A stretch of DNA of 64,000 nt from DASXVX01 sp036504075 (GTDB taxonomy: Bacteria > Bacillota > Sulfobacillia > Symbiobacteriales > Symbiobacteriaceae), in assembly GCA_036504075.1 (NCBI GenBank), contig DASXVX010000089.1, positions 1-64,000 on the forward strand, written 5' to 3'. A model generated the notes under the pieces. It did not search any database, was not told where the DNA came from, and saw nothing but the letters and a program-made list of their open reading frames with translations. A program made the translations under genes and the position numbers. Of the stretch, positions 34,353 to 42,636 are shown piece by piece (the stretch's first letter is position 1; every line of letters begins with the position of its first letter).

Positions 34353-36614
34353 TCACAGAATGCTCATGGGACCCACATCCACGCTGAGTTTGACGTCTTT
34401 GGACTGTCGCCAGCGGCCCCCGGCGGCGGCGAAAGCCGCCCGGACTTCCCGCACCATCGCCAGTCGGTTCGGGCCTTTCAGCACCAGGTGATGCCGAAAC
34501 TGCCCACGCAGGCGGGCCAGCGGCGCCGGCGCCGGACCCAGCAGTTCGCCCGAGAAGCGGTGCGCCAGCAGCAGGTCGGCGATGGACCGGGCGGTCCCGA
34601 TGACCTGCGCCTCGTCTTCGCCGGAGAGCACCATGTGGATCAGATCCGTAAACGGCGGATAGTCCTGCGCCCGCCGGAAGGCGATCTCTTCTTTGTAGAA
34701 GCGGCCAAAATCGTGCTCCCGGGCCGCCAGCAGGCTGTAGTGCTCGGGCTGGTAGGTCTGCACGCAGACCCGGCCCGGCTTCAGCGCCCGCCCGGCCCGA
34801 CCGGCCACCTGGGTGACCAGCTGGAACGTCCGCTCTGCCGCCCGGAAGTCGGGCAGGTTCAGCGACGTGTCCGCGAGAATCACCCCGACCAGCGTCACCT
34901 CCGGGAAATCCAGCCCTTTGGCGATCATCTGGGTGCCGACCAGGACATCGGCTTTCCGTTCGGCAAACGCCTTCAAAATGGTGGCATGGGAGCCTTTTCT
35001 TCTTGTCGTATCGACGTCCATACGGGCGACGCGGATACGGGGGTAGAGCTTGTTCAGCTCCTCCTCCACCCGCTCGGTGCCGGCGCCCATGTGCCGGATT
35101 TGGGGCGAGCCGCAGGTCGGACACTTGGCGGGCACCCGGGTCTTCTGGTCGCAGTAGTGGCAGGAGAGGTGATTCTCGCCCATGTGGTAGGTCATGGCCA
35201 CTGCGCAGTTCGGGCAGGTGATTGCCTCACCGCAGGAGCGACACATGATAAAGGTATTGTACCCCCGCCGGTTCAGGAAGAGAATGGCCTGTTCACCAGC
35301 CGCCATGGTCTGATCCAGCGCGGTCTGCAGCGCCTGGCTGAAAATCGAGCGGTTACCGGTGCGCAGCTCGGCCCGCATGTCCAACAGCGTGACGGCGGGC
35401 ATGGGCCGGTCGTCGACCCGATGCGGCAGTTCCACCAGCCGGTACTGCCCGGAGTGGGTCCGGTGGTACGATTCGAGGGCCGGCGTGGCGGAGCCCAGGA
35501 CCAGCAGCGCCCCTTCCAGCCGTGCCCGCTCCTCCGCCACCTCGCGGGCGTGGTAGCACGGGGCCGGCGATTCCTGCTTATAGGTGTGCTCGTGCTCCTC
35601 GTCGATGATGATCAGGCCGAGCCGCTCAAAGGGCGCAAAGATCGCCGATCGGGCGCCGACCACGATGGCGACGTCGCCCCGGCGGATTCGCTGCCACTCG
35701 TCAAACTTCTCCCCGGCGGACAGGGCGCTGTGCAGCACGGCCACCGCCGTGCCGAACCGGGAGCGGAAGCGCTCGATCATCTGCGGCGTGAGGGCGATTT
35801 CGGGCACCAGGCAGATCGCCTGCCGCCCGGCCTCCGTCACCTGCGCAATCGCCCGGAGATACAACTCAGTCTTGCCGGAACCGGTCACGCCGTGGATCAG
35901 CAGCGGCCGCTGCTTTTCCGGCGGCCGGGCCAGCTCCTGCCGAATGGCCGCCAGCGCACTGGCCTGCTCGCCGGTCAGCACCGGCGGCTCCAGCCGGGCC
36001 ACGTGGCTCCCGCCAAACGGGTCCCGCAGCCGGGCCTCCTCGCCCGCCGTGATCCAGCCTTTCAGCAGGGCGACTTTGATCGGCGCCCGCACCCCGTCGC
36101 CCACCGCCGCCAGCAGTTCCGGCAACGTGGCCTGCCCGTTCCGCTGGAGCAGTTGCTCCAGCAAGTCGGCCTGGCGGGGCGCCCGGTTCTTTACCCCGGC
36201 AATGATCTCCCGGGCGACCTCCTCCTCCAGTTGCAGCCGGTAGGCGGTGATTTTGAGCGTCTTCACCTCCTGCCGCCGGGCTTCGGCCGGCAGCAGCAAC
36301 CGGAGCGCCGCCGCAAAAGTGGCCAGGTAGCGTTCCGCCGTCCAGCGGGCCAGCGCGATCAGGGGCGCGGGAATGGGCGGAATCTCCGGCAGGAGCCCCT
36401 GGATCGCTTTGAGCGACACCCCTGGCGGAGCGGCGTCGGCCGGACCGACATAGAGTCCGACCAGGCCCCGGTGGCCAAAAGGGACTTTCACCCATTGGCC
36501 CGGCACCAGCCGGCCGGTCAAGTTCCGCGGGACTTCGTACGTGTAGAGGCGATCGGTGCCTTCGGCGGTGACATCCACCGCGACCTGGGCCAGTTCGACT
36601 GACTCAACGCCCAA
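34353..36614 (-). CDS. priA: Primosomal protein N' (replication restart helicase PriA)
   Basis: A 753-residue superfamily 2 helicase that reloads the replisome at abandoned forks. Walker A GVTGSGKT, DEEHEHTYKQ (motif II) and the GRAGRALKPG region are clear, and the zinc-binding cluster is CRSCGEAITCPNC ... CHYCDQ ... CPTCGS. The N-terminal 3'-OH-binding domain is present. The TTG start overlaps the end of coaBC by 11 bases. Confidence 0.97.
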   Translation of the reverse strand: MGVESVELAQVAVDVTAEGTDRLYTYEVPRNLTGRLVPGQWVKVPFGHRGLVGLYVGPADAAPPGVSLKAIQGLLPEIPPIPAPLIALARWTAERYLATFAAALRLLLPAEARRQEVKTLKITAYRLQLEEEVAREIIAGVKNRAPRQADLLEQLLQRNGQATLPELLAAVGDGVRAPIKVALLKGWITAGEEARLRDPFGGSHVARLEPPVLTGEQASALAAIRQELARPPEKQRPLLIHGVTGSGKTELYLRAIAQVTEAGRQAICLVPEIALTPQMIERFRSRFGTAVAVLHSALSAGEKFDEWQRIRRGDVAIVVGARSAIFAPFERLGLIIIDEEHEHTYKQESPAPCYHAREVAEERARLEGALLVLGSATPALESYHRTHSGQYRLVELPHRVDDRPMPAVTLLDMRAELRTGNRSIFSQALQTALDQTMAAGEQAILFLNRRGYNTFIMCRSCGEAITCPNCAVAMTYHMGENHLSCHYCDQKTRVPAKCPTCGSPQIRHMGAGTERVEEELNKLYPRIRVARMDVDTTRRKGSHATILKAFAERKADVLVGTQMIAKGLDFPEVTLVGVILADTSLNLPDFRAAERTFQLVTQVAGRAGRALKPGRVCVQTYQPEHYSLLAAREHDFGRFYKEEIAFRRAQDYPPFTDLIHMVLSGEDEAQVIGTARSIADLLLAHRFSGELLGPAPAPLARLRGQFRHHLVLKGPNRLAMVREVRAAFAAAGGRWRQSKDVKLSVDVGPMSIL

Positions 36615-37809
36615 GCAGCGCCACCGCCTTGTCGAGCAGCCTGTCCGCGACCTCCGATTTCGTAAGGAGCGGCAACTCTTCGGCGCCGCCTTCGCTCACG
36701 AAGCTGACCCGGTTGGTGTCGGTGCCGAAGCCGGCACCCTCGGCGGTCACATCGTTGGCGACGACGAAATTCGCGTGCTTGGACGTAAGCTTCCGCCGGG
36801 CGTTTTCGATCACGTGCTCGGTTTCGGCGGCGAAGGCAACCGTAACCTGGCCGGGCCGCTTCCGCCGGCCCAGTTCGGCGATCACGTCCGGGTTTTTGAT
36901 CAGGTGAAGCGTCAGCTCGTCGCCGGCCTTCTTGATTTTCTGCTGTTGGTACACGGCGGGCCGGTAGTCGGCCGGGGCGGCCGCCGCCACGGTGATGTCG
37001 GCCTGCGGGAAGACCTTCAGGCAGGCGTCCAACAAGTCCTGGCACGACTCGATCCCCACAAAAGTCACGCCCGCCGGCGGCGGCAAGACGGACGGCCCGC
37101 TCACCAGGGTCACCGCCGCCCCCCGGGCGGCGGCAGCGGCCGCGATGGCAAAGCCCATTTTGCCGGTCGAGCGATTGCCGATGTAGCGGACCGGGTCCAG
37201 CGCCTCGCGGGTGGTCCCGGCGGTGACCAGCACGACCTTGCCGGCCAGGTCCTGCCGGGGCTGAAGCAGGGTGAGGGCCTCCGCCACGATCTCGGCCGGC
37301 TCCGGCAGCCGCCCCTTGCCCATGAGGCCCGAGGCCAGCCGTCCTTCTACCGGCTCCATGATCCGCCAGCCCAGGCCTGACAGGGTGGCCAGGTTCCGCT
37401 GGGTCAGCGGGTTGCTGTACATTTCGGCCTCCATGGCCGGGGCTAGCAGCACGGGACACCGCACGCCCAGAGCCGTCACCGTGATCCAGTCGCCGGCGTG
37501 GCCGCCGGCCAGGTTGGCGATGGTGTTGGCCGTGGCCGGCGCGACGATCAGCAGATCGGCCATGTGGGTCAGGGTCACGTGGTCCACATGGCCCGTATTC
37601 TGGTCCCCGAGAATCTCCACCCGGACCGGGTGGCCGGAAATGGCCTGAAAAGTCAAAGGCGCCACCAGCCTGGTGGCCGCGACGGTCATGAGCACGTGAA
37701 CAGACGCCCCCAGCCTGACCAGCCGGGAGACGACCTCCACCGCCTTGTACGCCGCGATGCCCCCCGTTACGCCCAGAAGGACGGTCTTCCCTTGCAGCGA
37801 TTGTGACAT
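36604..37809 (-). CDS. coaBC: Bifunctional phosphopantothenoylcysteine decarboxylase/synthetase
   Basis: A 401-residue fusion catalysing two steps of coenzyme A synthesis. The N-terminal flavodoxin-like CoaC domain has GVTGGIAAYKA, the active-site histidine in ISGHPVRVE and the substrate-binding APAMEAEMY; the C-terminal CoaB domain has VTAGTTREALDPVRYI and NRSTGKMG. ATG at 37809 is used; a longer frame to 38088 would overlap the upstream terminator and rpoZ. Confidence 0.96.
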   Translation of the reverse strand: MSQSLQGKTVLLGVTGGIAAYKAVEVVSRLVRLGASVHVLMTVAATRLVAPLTFQAISGHPVRVEILGDQNTGHVDHVTLTHMADLLIVAPATANTIANLAGGHAGDWITVTALGVRCPVLLAPAMEAEMYSNPLTQRNLATLSGLGWRIMEPVEGRLASGLMGKGRLPEPAEIVAEALTLLQPRQDLAGKVVLVTAGTTREALDPVRYIGNRSTGKMGFAIAAAAAARGAAVTLVSGPSVLPPPAGVTFVGIESCQDLLDACLKVFPQADITVAAAAPADYRPAVYQQQKIKKAGDELTLHLIKNPDVIAELGRRKRPGQVTVAFAAETEHVIENARRKLTSKHANFVVANDVTAEGAGFGTDTNRVSFVSEGGAEELPLLTKSEVADRLLDKAVALLGR

Positions 37810-37882
37810 AGCTCGTTCACGCTCCCCCTGACACGCCGCGCCGGACCCTGCCCCCGTGCGACCACCTGAAAGCGATGCAATT

Positions 37883-37910
37883 GAAAAGAGCGCCCGGGCA
37901 CCGGGCGCCC
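37883..37910 (-). terminator. Intrinsic terminator between rpoZ and coaBC
   Basis: The arms GCGCCCGG and CCGGGCGC are followed by TCTTTTC on the minus strand. Confidence 0.75.
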
Positions 37911-37945
37911 TGGCAGGGGCAGGCTGGATTGGTCTGCAGTTACAG

Positions 37946-38164
37946 CTACTGGCCGTGACCCGGCGGCAAGGCCTTCGGCCGTTCAAAGAACAACTTGCCG
38001 GCCACCAGTTCTTCCAGTGCGATCGTGACCGGCTTGTTAGACCGGGAGTCCACCAACTTGGCCTTCCCGGCTTGCAGTTCCCGACCACGGCGGCTCGACA
38101 GAATCACCAGCGTGTACTTGGAGTCAACTTTCCCAATGAGCTGGTCTAGAGACGGCTTAATCAT
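37946..38164 (-). CDS. rpoZ: RNA polymerase omega subunit
   Basis: A 72-residue omega subunit. It shows the usual pattern: KPSLDQLIGKVDSKYTLVIL at the start, then a basic segment SSRRGRELQAG, and KPVTIALEELVAGKLFF. Position directly after gmk is conserved across Firmicutes. Confidence 0.95.
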   Translation of the reverse strand: MIKPSLDQLIGKVDSKYTLVILSSRRGRELQAGKAKLVDSRSNKPVTIALEELVAGKLFFERPKALPPGHGQ

Positions 38165-38165
38165 C

Positions 38166-38795
38166 TCAATCCAACTCTCCTTTCTGGAGCAACTGCCGGA
38201 TTAACGCCCCGCCATGTCGGGCGGTGCGGCACCTCTCTGCAACCACGACGGCTCTTAACTGCGCCACTGCCGTATCCAGGTCGTCGTTGACAATCACATA
38301 GTGATAATCAAGGCCTTTTTCGATCCACCGGGGCGCTTCCTGGAGCCGGCGGGCCACCGCTTCGGCGGTTTCGGTGCCCCGGCCCTGGATTCGCTTCTCC
38401 AAGGCCTTCATGGAAGGCGGGATCACGAACACCGAAACTGCATCCTCATACTCTTTGCGGACATTGGCGGCGCCGACCATGTCGATATCGAGAATGATGT
38501 TCTGCCCAAGGGCAGTCGTCTCCTCCACATTCTTACGCGGCGTGCCGTAAAGATTGCCGTAAACTTCCGCCCACTCCAGCATTTCGCCGCGGTCGATGCG
38601 CCGGCGAAACTCCTCCTCGGAAATAAAGAAGTATTCCACGCCGTCGATTTCGCCCGGGCGGGCTTTTCGGGTAGTACAAGAGACGGAGAAACGCAGGTCA
38701 GGGGCCTCCTTCAGCAGCTGGCGGCAGATCGTGCCTTTGCCCACTGCGGAGGGCCCCGTTACAACGACCAATAAACCTGTGCCCTTGCTTGGCAT
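38166..38795 (-). CDS. gmk: Guanylate kinase
   Basis: A 209-residue P-loop kinase converting GMP to GDP. The P-loop is GPSAVGKGT; the GMP-binding region SCTTRKARPGEIDGVEYFFI and RRLQEAPRWIEKGLDYHYVI are typical. It overlaps nothing and lies one base from rpoZ, in the remA-gmk-rpoZ operon. Confidence 0.97.
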   Translation of the reverse strand: MPSKGTGLLVVVTGPSAVGKGTICRQLLKEAPDLRFSVSCTTRKARPGEIDGVEYFFISEEEFRRRIDRGEMLEWAEVYGNLYGTPRKNVEETTALGQNIILDIDMVGAANVRKEYEDAVSVFVIPPSMKALEKRIQGRGTETAEAVARRLQEAPRWIEKGLDYHYVIVNDDLDTAVAQLRAVVVAERCRTARHGGALIRQLLQKGELD

Positions 38796-38800
38796 TGCGA

Positions 38801-39076
38801 TTATTCGTCCTCTTCTTCAGTGGTTACGGTGGGCTCCTTGGAAGTCAGGCGGTGCGCCACCGTCTCCGGCTGGACAGCCGAGAGAATGACATGGTCGGAA
38901 TCGGTGATGACGACGGCGCGGGTCCGGCGGCCATAGGTAGCGTCGATCAGGACTCCCTTGTCCCGCGCTTCGGTGATGATCCGCTTGATCGGCGCCGATT
39001 CCGGACTGACAATCGCGACGATACGGTTTGCGGAGACGATGTTGCCGAAGCCAATGTTGACCAGCTTAATTTCCAC
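38801..39076 (-). CDS. remA: Extracellular matrix regulator RemA (DUF370)
   Basis: A 91-residue member of the RemA/DUF370 family (IGFGNIVSANRIVAIVSPES, DKGVLIDATYGRRTRAVVI). In Bacillus subtilis RemA is a DNA-binding protein that activates matrix and osmoprotection genes. GTG start with GGAGG upstream. The yicC-remA-gmk order is conserved. An acidic tail (TVTTEEEDE) is present. Confidence 0.95.
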   Translation of the reverse strand: MEIKLVNIGFGNIVSANRIVAIVSPESAPIKRIITEARDKGVLIDATYGRRTRAVVITDSDHVILSAVQPETVAHRLTSKEPTVTTEEEDE

Positions 39077-39120
39077 TGCGGGAGTCCTCCCTAGTCATGC
39101 AATAGCCCTGCGGGCAGGGC

Positions 39121-39999
39121 TTACTCGATGTTCTGCACCTGCTCACGGATCTTTTCCAACTCGCTCTTCGCCTCAACCACCTGATTGGTCATGACGACAT
39201 CGTTGGCTTTGGAGCCGATGGTGTTGATCTCCCGGCCGATTTCCTGGACGAGGAAGTCGAGCTTGCGGCCCACGGATTCGCCGTCGGACAGGGCCTGCCG
39301 GAACTGCGAGAGATGGCTCGCCAGCCGCTGAATCTCCTCGGTGATGTCCGACCGGTCGGCAAAAATTGCGACCTCCTGGGCCAGACGCTGGGGATCCAGC
39401 GTGTTGCCCTGGGGCAGCAACTCTTCCAGCCGCTTTGCCAGCTTGGCCCGGTACTCTTCCACCACGCCGGGCGCCCGCTGGGCCACGACCTGGCGCACGG
39501 ATTCGATCTTGTCCAGCCGGTTCAGGAGATCGGCGGCCAGCGCCGCGCCTTCCCGCTCCCGCATGGACAGCAAATTGTCGACCCCCTGAGCCACCGCGGC
39601 TTCAAAGGTCGGCGCCAACAGTTCCGACGTCACTTCGCCCTCTTCGACCTTGAGAACATCGGGCAATCTGGCGAGAGTATCGAGCGTTAGCTCGGAATTG
39701 CTCCCGATTTCTCCTCCTAGCTCTTTCAGGGCATTATAATACGCCATTGCCAGTTCCTTGTCAACCTTGACGCCCTTGGCCCCGGCCGCCGCCTCCCACG
39801 AGACGAAAACGTCGATGCGGCCCCGGCTGACCCGGTTCAGAATCAGCTTCTTGGCGGAATCCTCCAGCGCGTTGAACTGCCGCGGCATCCGGAAGACGAC
39901 TTCCGAAAAGCGATGGTTGACCGCTTTCATTTCGACCACGATGCGGCCCAGTTCGCCGGCACCTTCGCCCCGGCCGAAGCCGGTCATGCTGCGCACCAT
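39121..39999 (-). CDS. yicC: YicC family endoribonuclease-like protein
   Basis: A 292-residue YicC/YloC family protein. The N-terminal domain begins VRSMTGFGRGEG and the C-terminal DUF1732 ends NTIGSKANDVVMTNQVVEAK; both are diagnostic. Members have been described as endoribonucleases or RNase adaptors. Length is normal. It is followed by a small hairpin (39107-39121) and remA. Confidence 0.95.
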   Translation of the reverse strand: MVRSMTGFGRGEGAGELGRIVVEMKAVNHRFSEVVFRMPRQFNALEDSAKKLILNRVSRGRIDVFVSWEAAAGAKGVKVDKELAMAYYNALKELGGEIGSNSELTLDTLARLPDVLKVEEGEVTSELLAPTFEAAVAQGVDNLLSMREREGAALAADLLNRLDKIESVRQVVAQRAPGVVEEYRAKLAKRLEELLPQGNTLDPQRLAQEVAIFADRSDITEEIQRLASHLSQFRQALSDGESVGRKLDFLVQEIGREINTIGSKANDVVMTNQVVEAKSELEKIREQVQNIE

Positions 40000-40021
40000 T
40001 TGGTCTGCTCCCCCTCACGTG

Positions 40022-40056
40022 AAGGCCCGGGTGCTTCAGCCAAGCACCCGGGCCGG
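40022..40056 (-). terminator. Hairpin terminator after dapL
   Basis: Perfect 13-base arms (40024-40036 and 40042-40054). The T content after it on the minus strand is low (CTTCAC), so termination may be partial before yicC. Confidence 0.7.
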
Positions 40057-40065
40057 ATGTCCTGC

Positions 40066-41238
40066 CTATACCTTTACATACTTCTGGATGCGACCGATGG
40101 CTTCCTTCAAGCGATCTTCCTTCAGGCAAAGTGCGATGCGGATATACCCCTCGCCATACTCGCCGTATGCTCCGCCGGGGGTGACCACCACGCCGGCCTC
40201 CTCGAGGAGCATCGTCGCAAAGGAGGCGCTGGTGTGGCCCTTGGGCACCGGCACCCAGAGGTAGAAGGAACCCTTCATCGGCTTCGCATCAAGCCCGATG
40301 GCCCGGAGCCCTTCCACGGCGATGTTCCGCCGCCGGGTGTAGATGCGGTTCATTTCGGCGATGAACGGTTCGGACAGCGGGTTCCGGAGCGCCTCGATGG
40401 CCGCTTCCTGAACGGCGGTAAACTGGCCGGAGTCGGTGTTCGTCTTTATGATGCCCAAAGCGGCGATGGCTTCCTTGTTGCCAACCACAAACGCGATGCG
40501 CCAGCCGGTCATGTTGAAGGGCTTAGAGAGCGACCAGAACTCCACTGCCACGTCCCGGGCACCGGGCACTTCGAAAATGGACGGCGCCCGATAGCCGTCG
40601 TAGGTCATCTCGGAGTAGGCGTTGTCGGAAACCAGGAGAATGTCGTACTGCTTGCAGAACGCCACGGCCTCCCGGTAGAAGTCCGCCGTCGCCACAGCGC
40701 CGGTGGGGTTGTTCGGGTAATTGATGAACATGAGCTTGGCCTTGGCGGCCACGTCGGCCGGAATCGCCTTCAGGTCGGGCAGAAAGTCGTTCTCGGCCTT
40801 CAGGGGCATCATGTAGGGCGTGCCGCCGGTGAGCAGCGTGTGGGTCTTGTAGACCGGGTAGGCGGGGTCGGGGACGAGGGTGATGTCGCCCGGGTCCACG
40901 AACGCCCAGATGATGTGGGCGAGCCCTTCCTTGGAGCCGATCAGTGCGAGCGCCTCGGACTTGGGGTCGAACACGACGCCAAACCGCTTCTGGTAGAACT
41001 CGCAGGCGGCGGCCCGGAAGGCGAGCGAGCCGTCGTAGTCGGGGTACTGGTGATAGCGAGGATCAAGGGCGGCCTCCTGCATCCGGTTGACGACAAATTC
41101 CGGGGTGGCCATGTCCGGGTCGCCGATGCCCAGGGAGATCACGTCCACCCCGCGGGCGACGACTTCACGCTTCTTCTTATCGATTTCGGCAAAGAGATAC
41201 GGGGGTACCTTGGCAATCCGCTGCGCACGATTTGGCAT
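40066..41238 (-). CDS. dapL: LL-diaminopimelate aminotransferase
   Basis: A 390-residue class I PLP aminotransferase. The lysine motif is SLSKPFNMTGWR, with NYPNNPTGA and the arginine near the C-terminus (YIRIALCL). The family is broad, but direct linkage to dapF (11 bases apart) and the overall match to the DapL type that replaces the succinylase pathway in clostridia make tetrahydrodipicolinate amination the likely reaction, feeding lysine, peptidoglycan and dipicolinate synthesis. Confidence 0.88.
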   Translation of the reverse strand: MPNRAQRIAKVPPYLFAEIDKKKREVVARGVDVISLGIGDPDMATPEFVVNRMQEAALDPRYHQYPDYDGSLAFRAAACEFYQKRFGVVFDPKSEALALIGSKEGLAHIIWAFVDPGDITLVPDPAYPVYKTHTLLTGGTPYMMPLKAENDFLPDLKAIPADVAAKAKLMFINYPNNPTGAVATADFYREAVAFCKQYDILLVSDNAYSEMTYDGYRAPSIFEVPGARDVAVEFWSLSKPFNMTGWRIAFVVGNKEAIAALGIIKTNTDSGQFTAVQEAAIEALRNPLSEPFIAEMNRIYTRRRNIAVEGLRAIGLDAKPMKGSFYLWVPVPKGHTSASFATMLLEEAGVVVTPGGAYGEYGEGYIRIALCLKEDRLKEAIGRIQKYVKV

Positions 41239-41249
41239 GGTAGCGCCTC

Positions 41250-42110
41250 CTAGAAAGACTTCGCGAACACGCCGTCACAGACGAAGGTGGCCGGACCGGT
41301 CTTAAACACGTGGTTGGTCGCTTCGTCCCAGGCGATGGTCAGGTCGCCGCCGGGCAGGTGGATGAGCGCCTGGCGCCCGGACCGGCCCAACAGATGGGTC
41401 GCCACCAGCACGGCGCTGGCGCCGGTGCCGCAGGCAAGCGTAATGCCCGAGCCCCGCTCCCAGGTCCGCATTTTTAGTTCGGACGGGCTGATTACCTGCA
41501 CGAAGTGGACGTTGGTCCGCCGGGGGAAGGCCACGTGGCGCTCGATTTTCGGTCCGACGACCCCAAGGTCGACGGCGGCCACGTCATCCACATAGATCAT
41601 GACATGGGGGTTGCCCATGGAGACGGCGGTGATGCGGTACTGCCGGCCGTCCACTTCGAGCGCTTCATCCAGCACCCGGTCGGACTCGGCGCCCGCCATG
41701 GGAATGAGCGAGCGTTTAAGCCGGGGCTCGCCCATGTCTACCCGGACGCCCTTGACCGTGCCTTCGCCGTCCAGGATGACCTCCGGGATAATCGTCCCGG
41801 CCAGGGTTTGCACGGCTAGTTTGGTTTTTTTCGTCAGCCCGCGCTCGTAGCAGTAGCGGGCGAAGCAGCGAATGCCGTTGCCGCACATTTCGCCTTCGGA
41901 GCCGTCGGCATTGAACATGCGGAACCGGAAGTCATGGTCCGGCGCCGTGGCCGGCAAAATGACGATCAACCCGTCGGAGCCGATGCCGAAGTGGCGCTCG
42001 CTGACCGCGATCGAAAGGGCGGGCAACTGCTCTTCGGGCACCTGCTCGGCAAAGTTGTTCACATAGATATAGTCGTTACCCAGCCCCTCCATTTTTGTGA
42101 ACCGGACCAC
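41250..42110 (-). CDS. dapF: Diaminopimelate epimerase
   Basis: A 286-residue racemase converting LL- to meso-diaminopimelate. Both catalytic cysteines are present: EMCGNGIRC and LACGTGASA. FTKMEGLGNDYIY marks the N-terminus. Several tandem GTG/ATG starts are possible; GTG at 42110 is best spaced from GGGGGG, while ATG at 42134 has none. dapL follows in the same operon, so both steps that link to peptidoglycan are produced together. Confidence 0.96.
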   Translation of the reverse strand: MVRFTKMEGLGNDYIYVNNFAEQVPEEQLPALSIAVSERHFGIGSDGLIVILPATAPDHDFRFRMFNADGSEGEMCGNGIRCFARYCYERGLTKKTKLAVQTLAGTIIPEVILDGEGTVKGVRVDMGEPRLKRSLIPMAGAESDRVLDEALEVDGRQYRITAVSMGNPHVMIYVDDVAAVDLGVVGPKIERHVAFPRRTNVHFVQVISPSELKMRTWERGSGITLACGTGASAVLVATHLLGRSGRQALIHLPGGDLTIAWDEATNHVFKTGPATFVCDGVFAKSF

Positions 42111-42160
42111 CACGATCCCCCCATTATTCGGCAATCGGAGATGTTCTTGGAGATGTTCTT

Positions 42161-42189
42161 ATTGTAATGATTCATCGCCCATCCGGCAA
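42161..42189 (-). promoter_or_regulatory. Promoter of dapF-dapL
   Basis: On the minus strand TTGCCG (42189-42184), 17 bases, then TACAAT (42166-42161). Just downstream two direct copies of AAGAACATCTCC and a repeated GATTGCCG occur in the leader. Confidence 0.7.
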
Positions 42190-42295
42190 TCGGAAACTGG
42201 ACTCCGTGCCAATATAGGTGTGACACCCTGACCCCCCTTTCTTCGCTCTCCGAAACCAGCCCTGGGGAGTGGATGTAATCACGGAAGGACACAGG

Positions 42296-42323
42296 GAAAG
42301 AGAGGGGGGTGCCCCCTCTCTTA
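42296..42323 (-). terminator. Hairpin terminator downstream of 42425 gene
   Basis: The arms AAGAGAGGGGG and CCCCCTCTCTT are followed by TTTCCC on the minus strand; the hairpin lies about 100 bases after the small membrane protein gene. Confidence 0.65.
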
Positions 42324-42424
42324 CTCTACAGGTGAAGTGGACGCACATGCAGGGACGACGACAAGGAGAGAATCGCCAGCACGAAGCGGCTGACCCCGGA
42401 AGGGCCGGTCCTCTCGTATTTCAT

Positions 42425-42619
42425 TTACGGCAGAGGGTTGCAGGACTTCACGAGGATGCCCAGGGTGAGCAGGGCAAGCATAGCGGTAATGAGAAGGAGG
42501 CCCCGCTTACGGGTCGGATTCGGGAGGAGCAGGCACCATACTACTCCGACCAGCACAAGAAGGAATCCGAAGGCCATGCCGATTGTCCGGGTAGTAGAAT
42601 CCGGGTCAAGGAAATTCAC
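42425..42619 (-). CDS. Small two-segment membrane protein
   Basis: A 64-residue protein with two hydrophobic segments (TIGMAFGFLLVLVGVVWCLL and LLLITAMLALLTLGILV) joined by a short basic loop (PNPTRKRG), and ending KSCNPLP. No family recognised. GTG start after GAGGGGGG. It lies 17 bases after the secreted protein gene and is probably co-transcribed with it. Confidence 0.6.
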   Translation of the reverse strand: MNFLDPDSTTRTIGMAFGFLLVLVGVVWCLLLPNPTRKRGLLLITAMLALLTLGILVKSCNPLP

Positions 42620-42636
42620 CCTGGTACCCCCCTCTC

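Noticed and set aside
33732..36602. 956-codon open frame opposite def and priA
   Set aside because: Spans two well-supported genes on the other strand, with no start signals.
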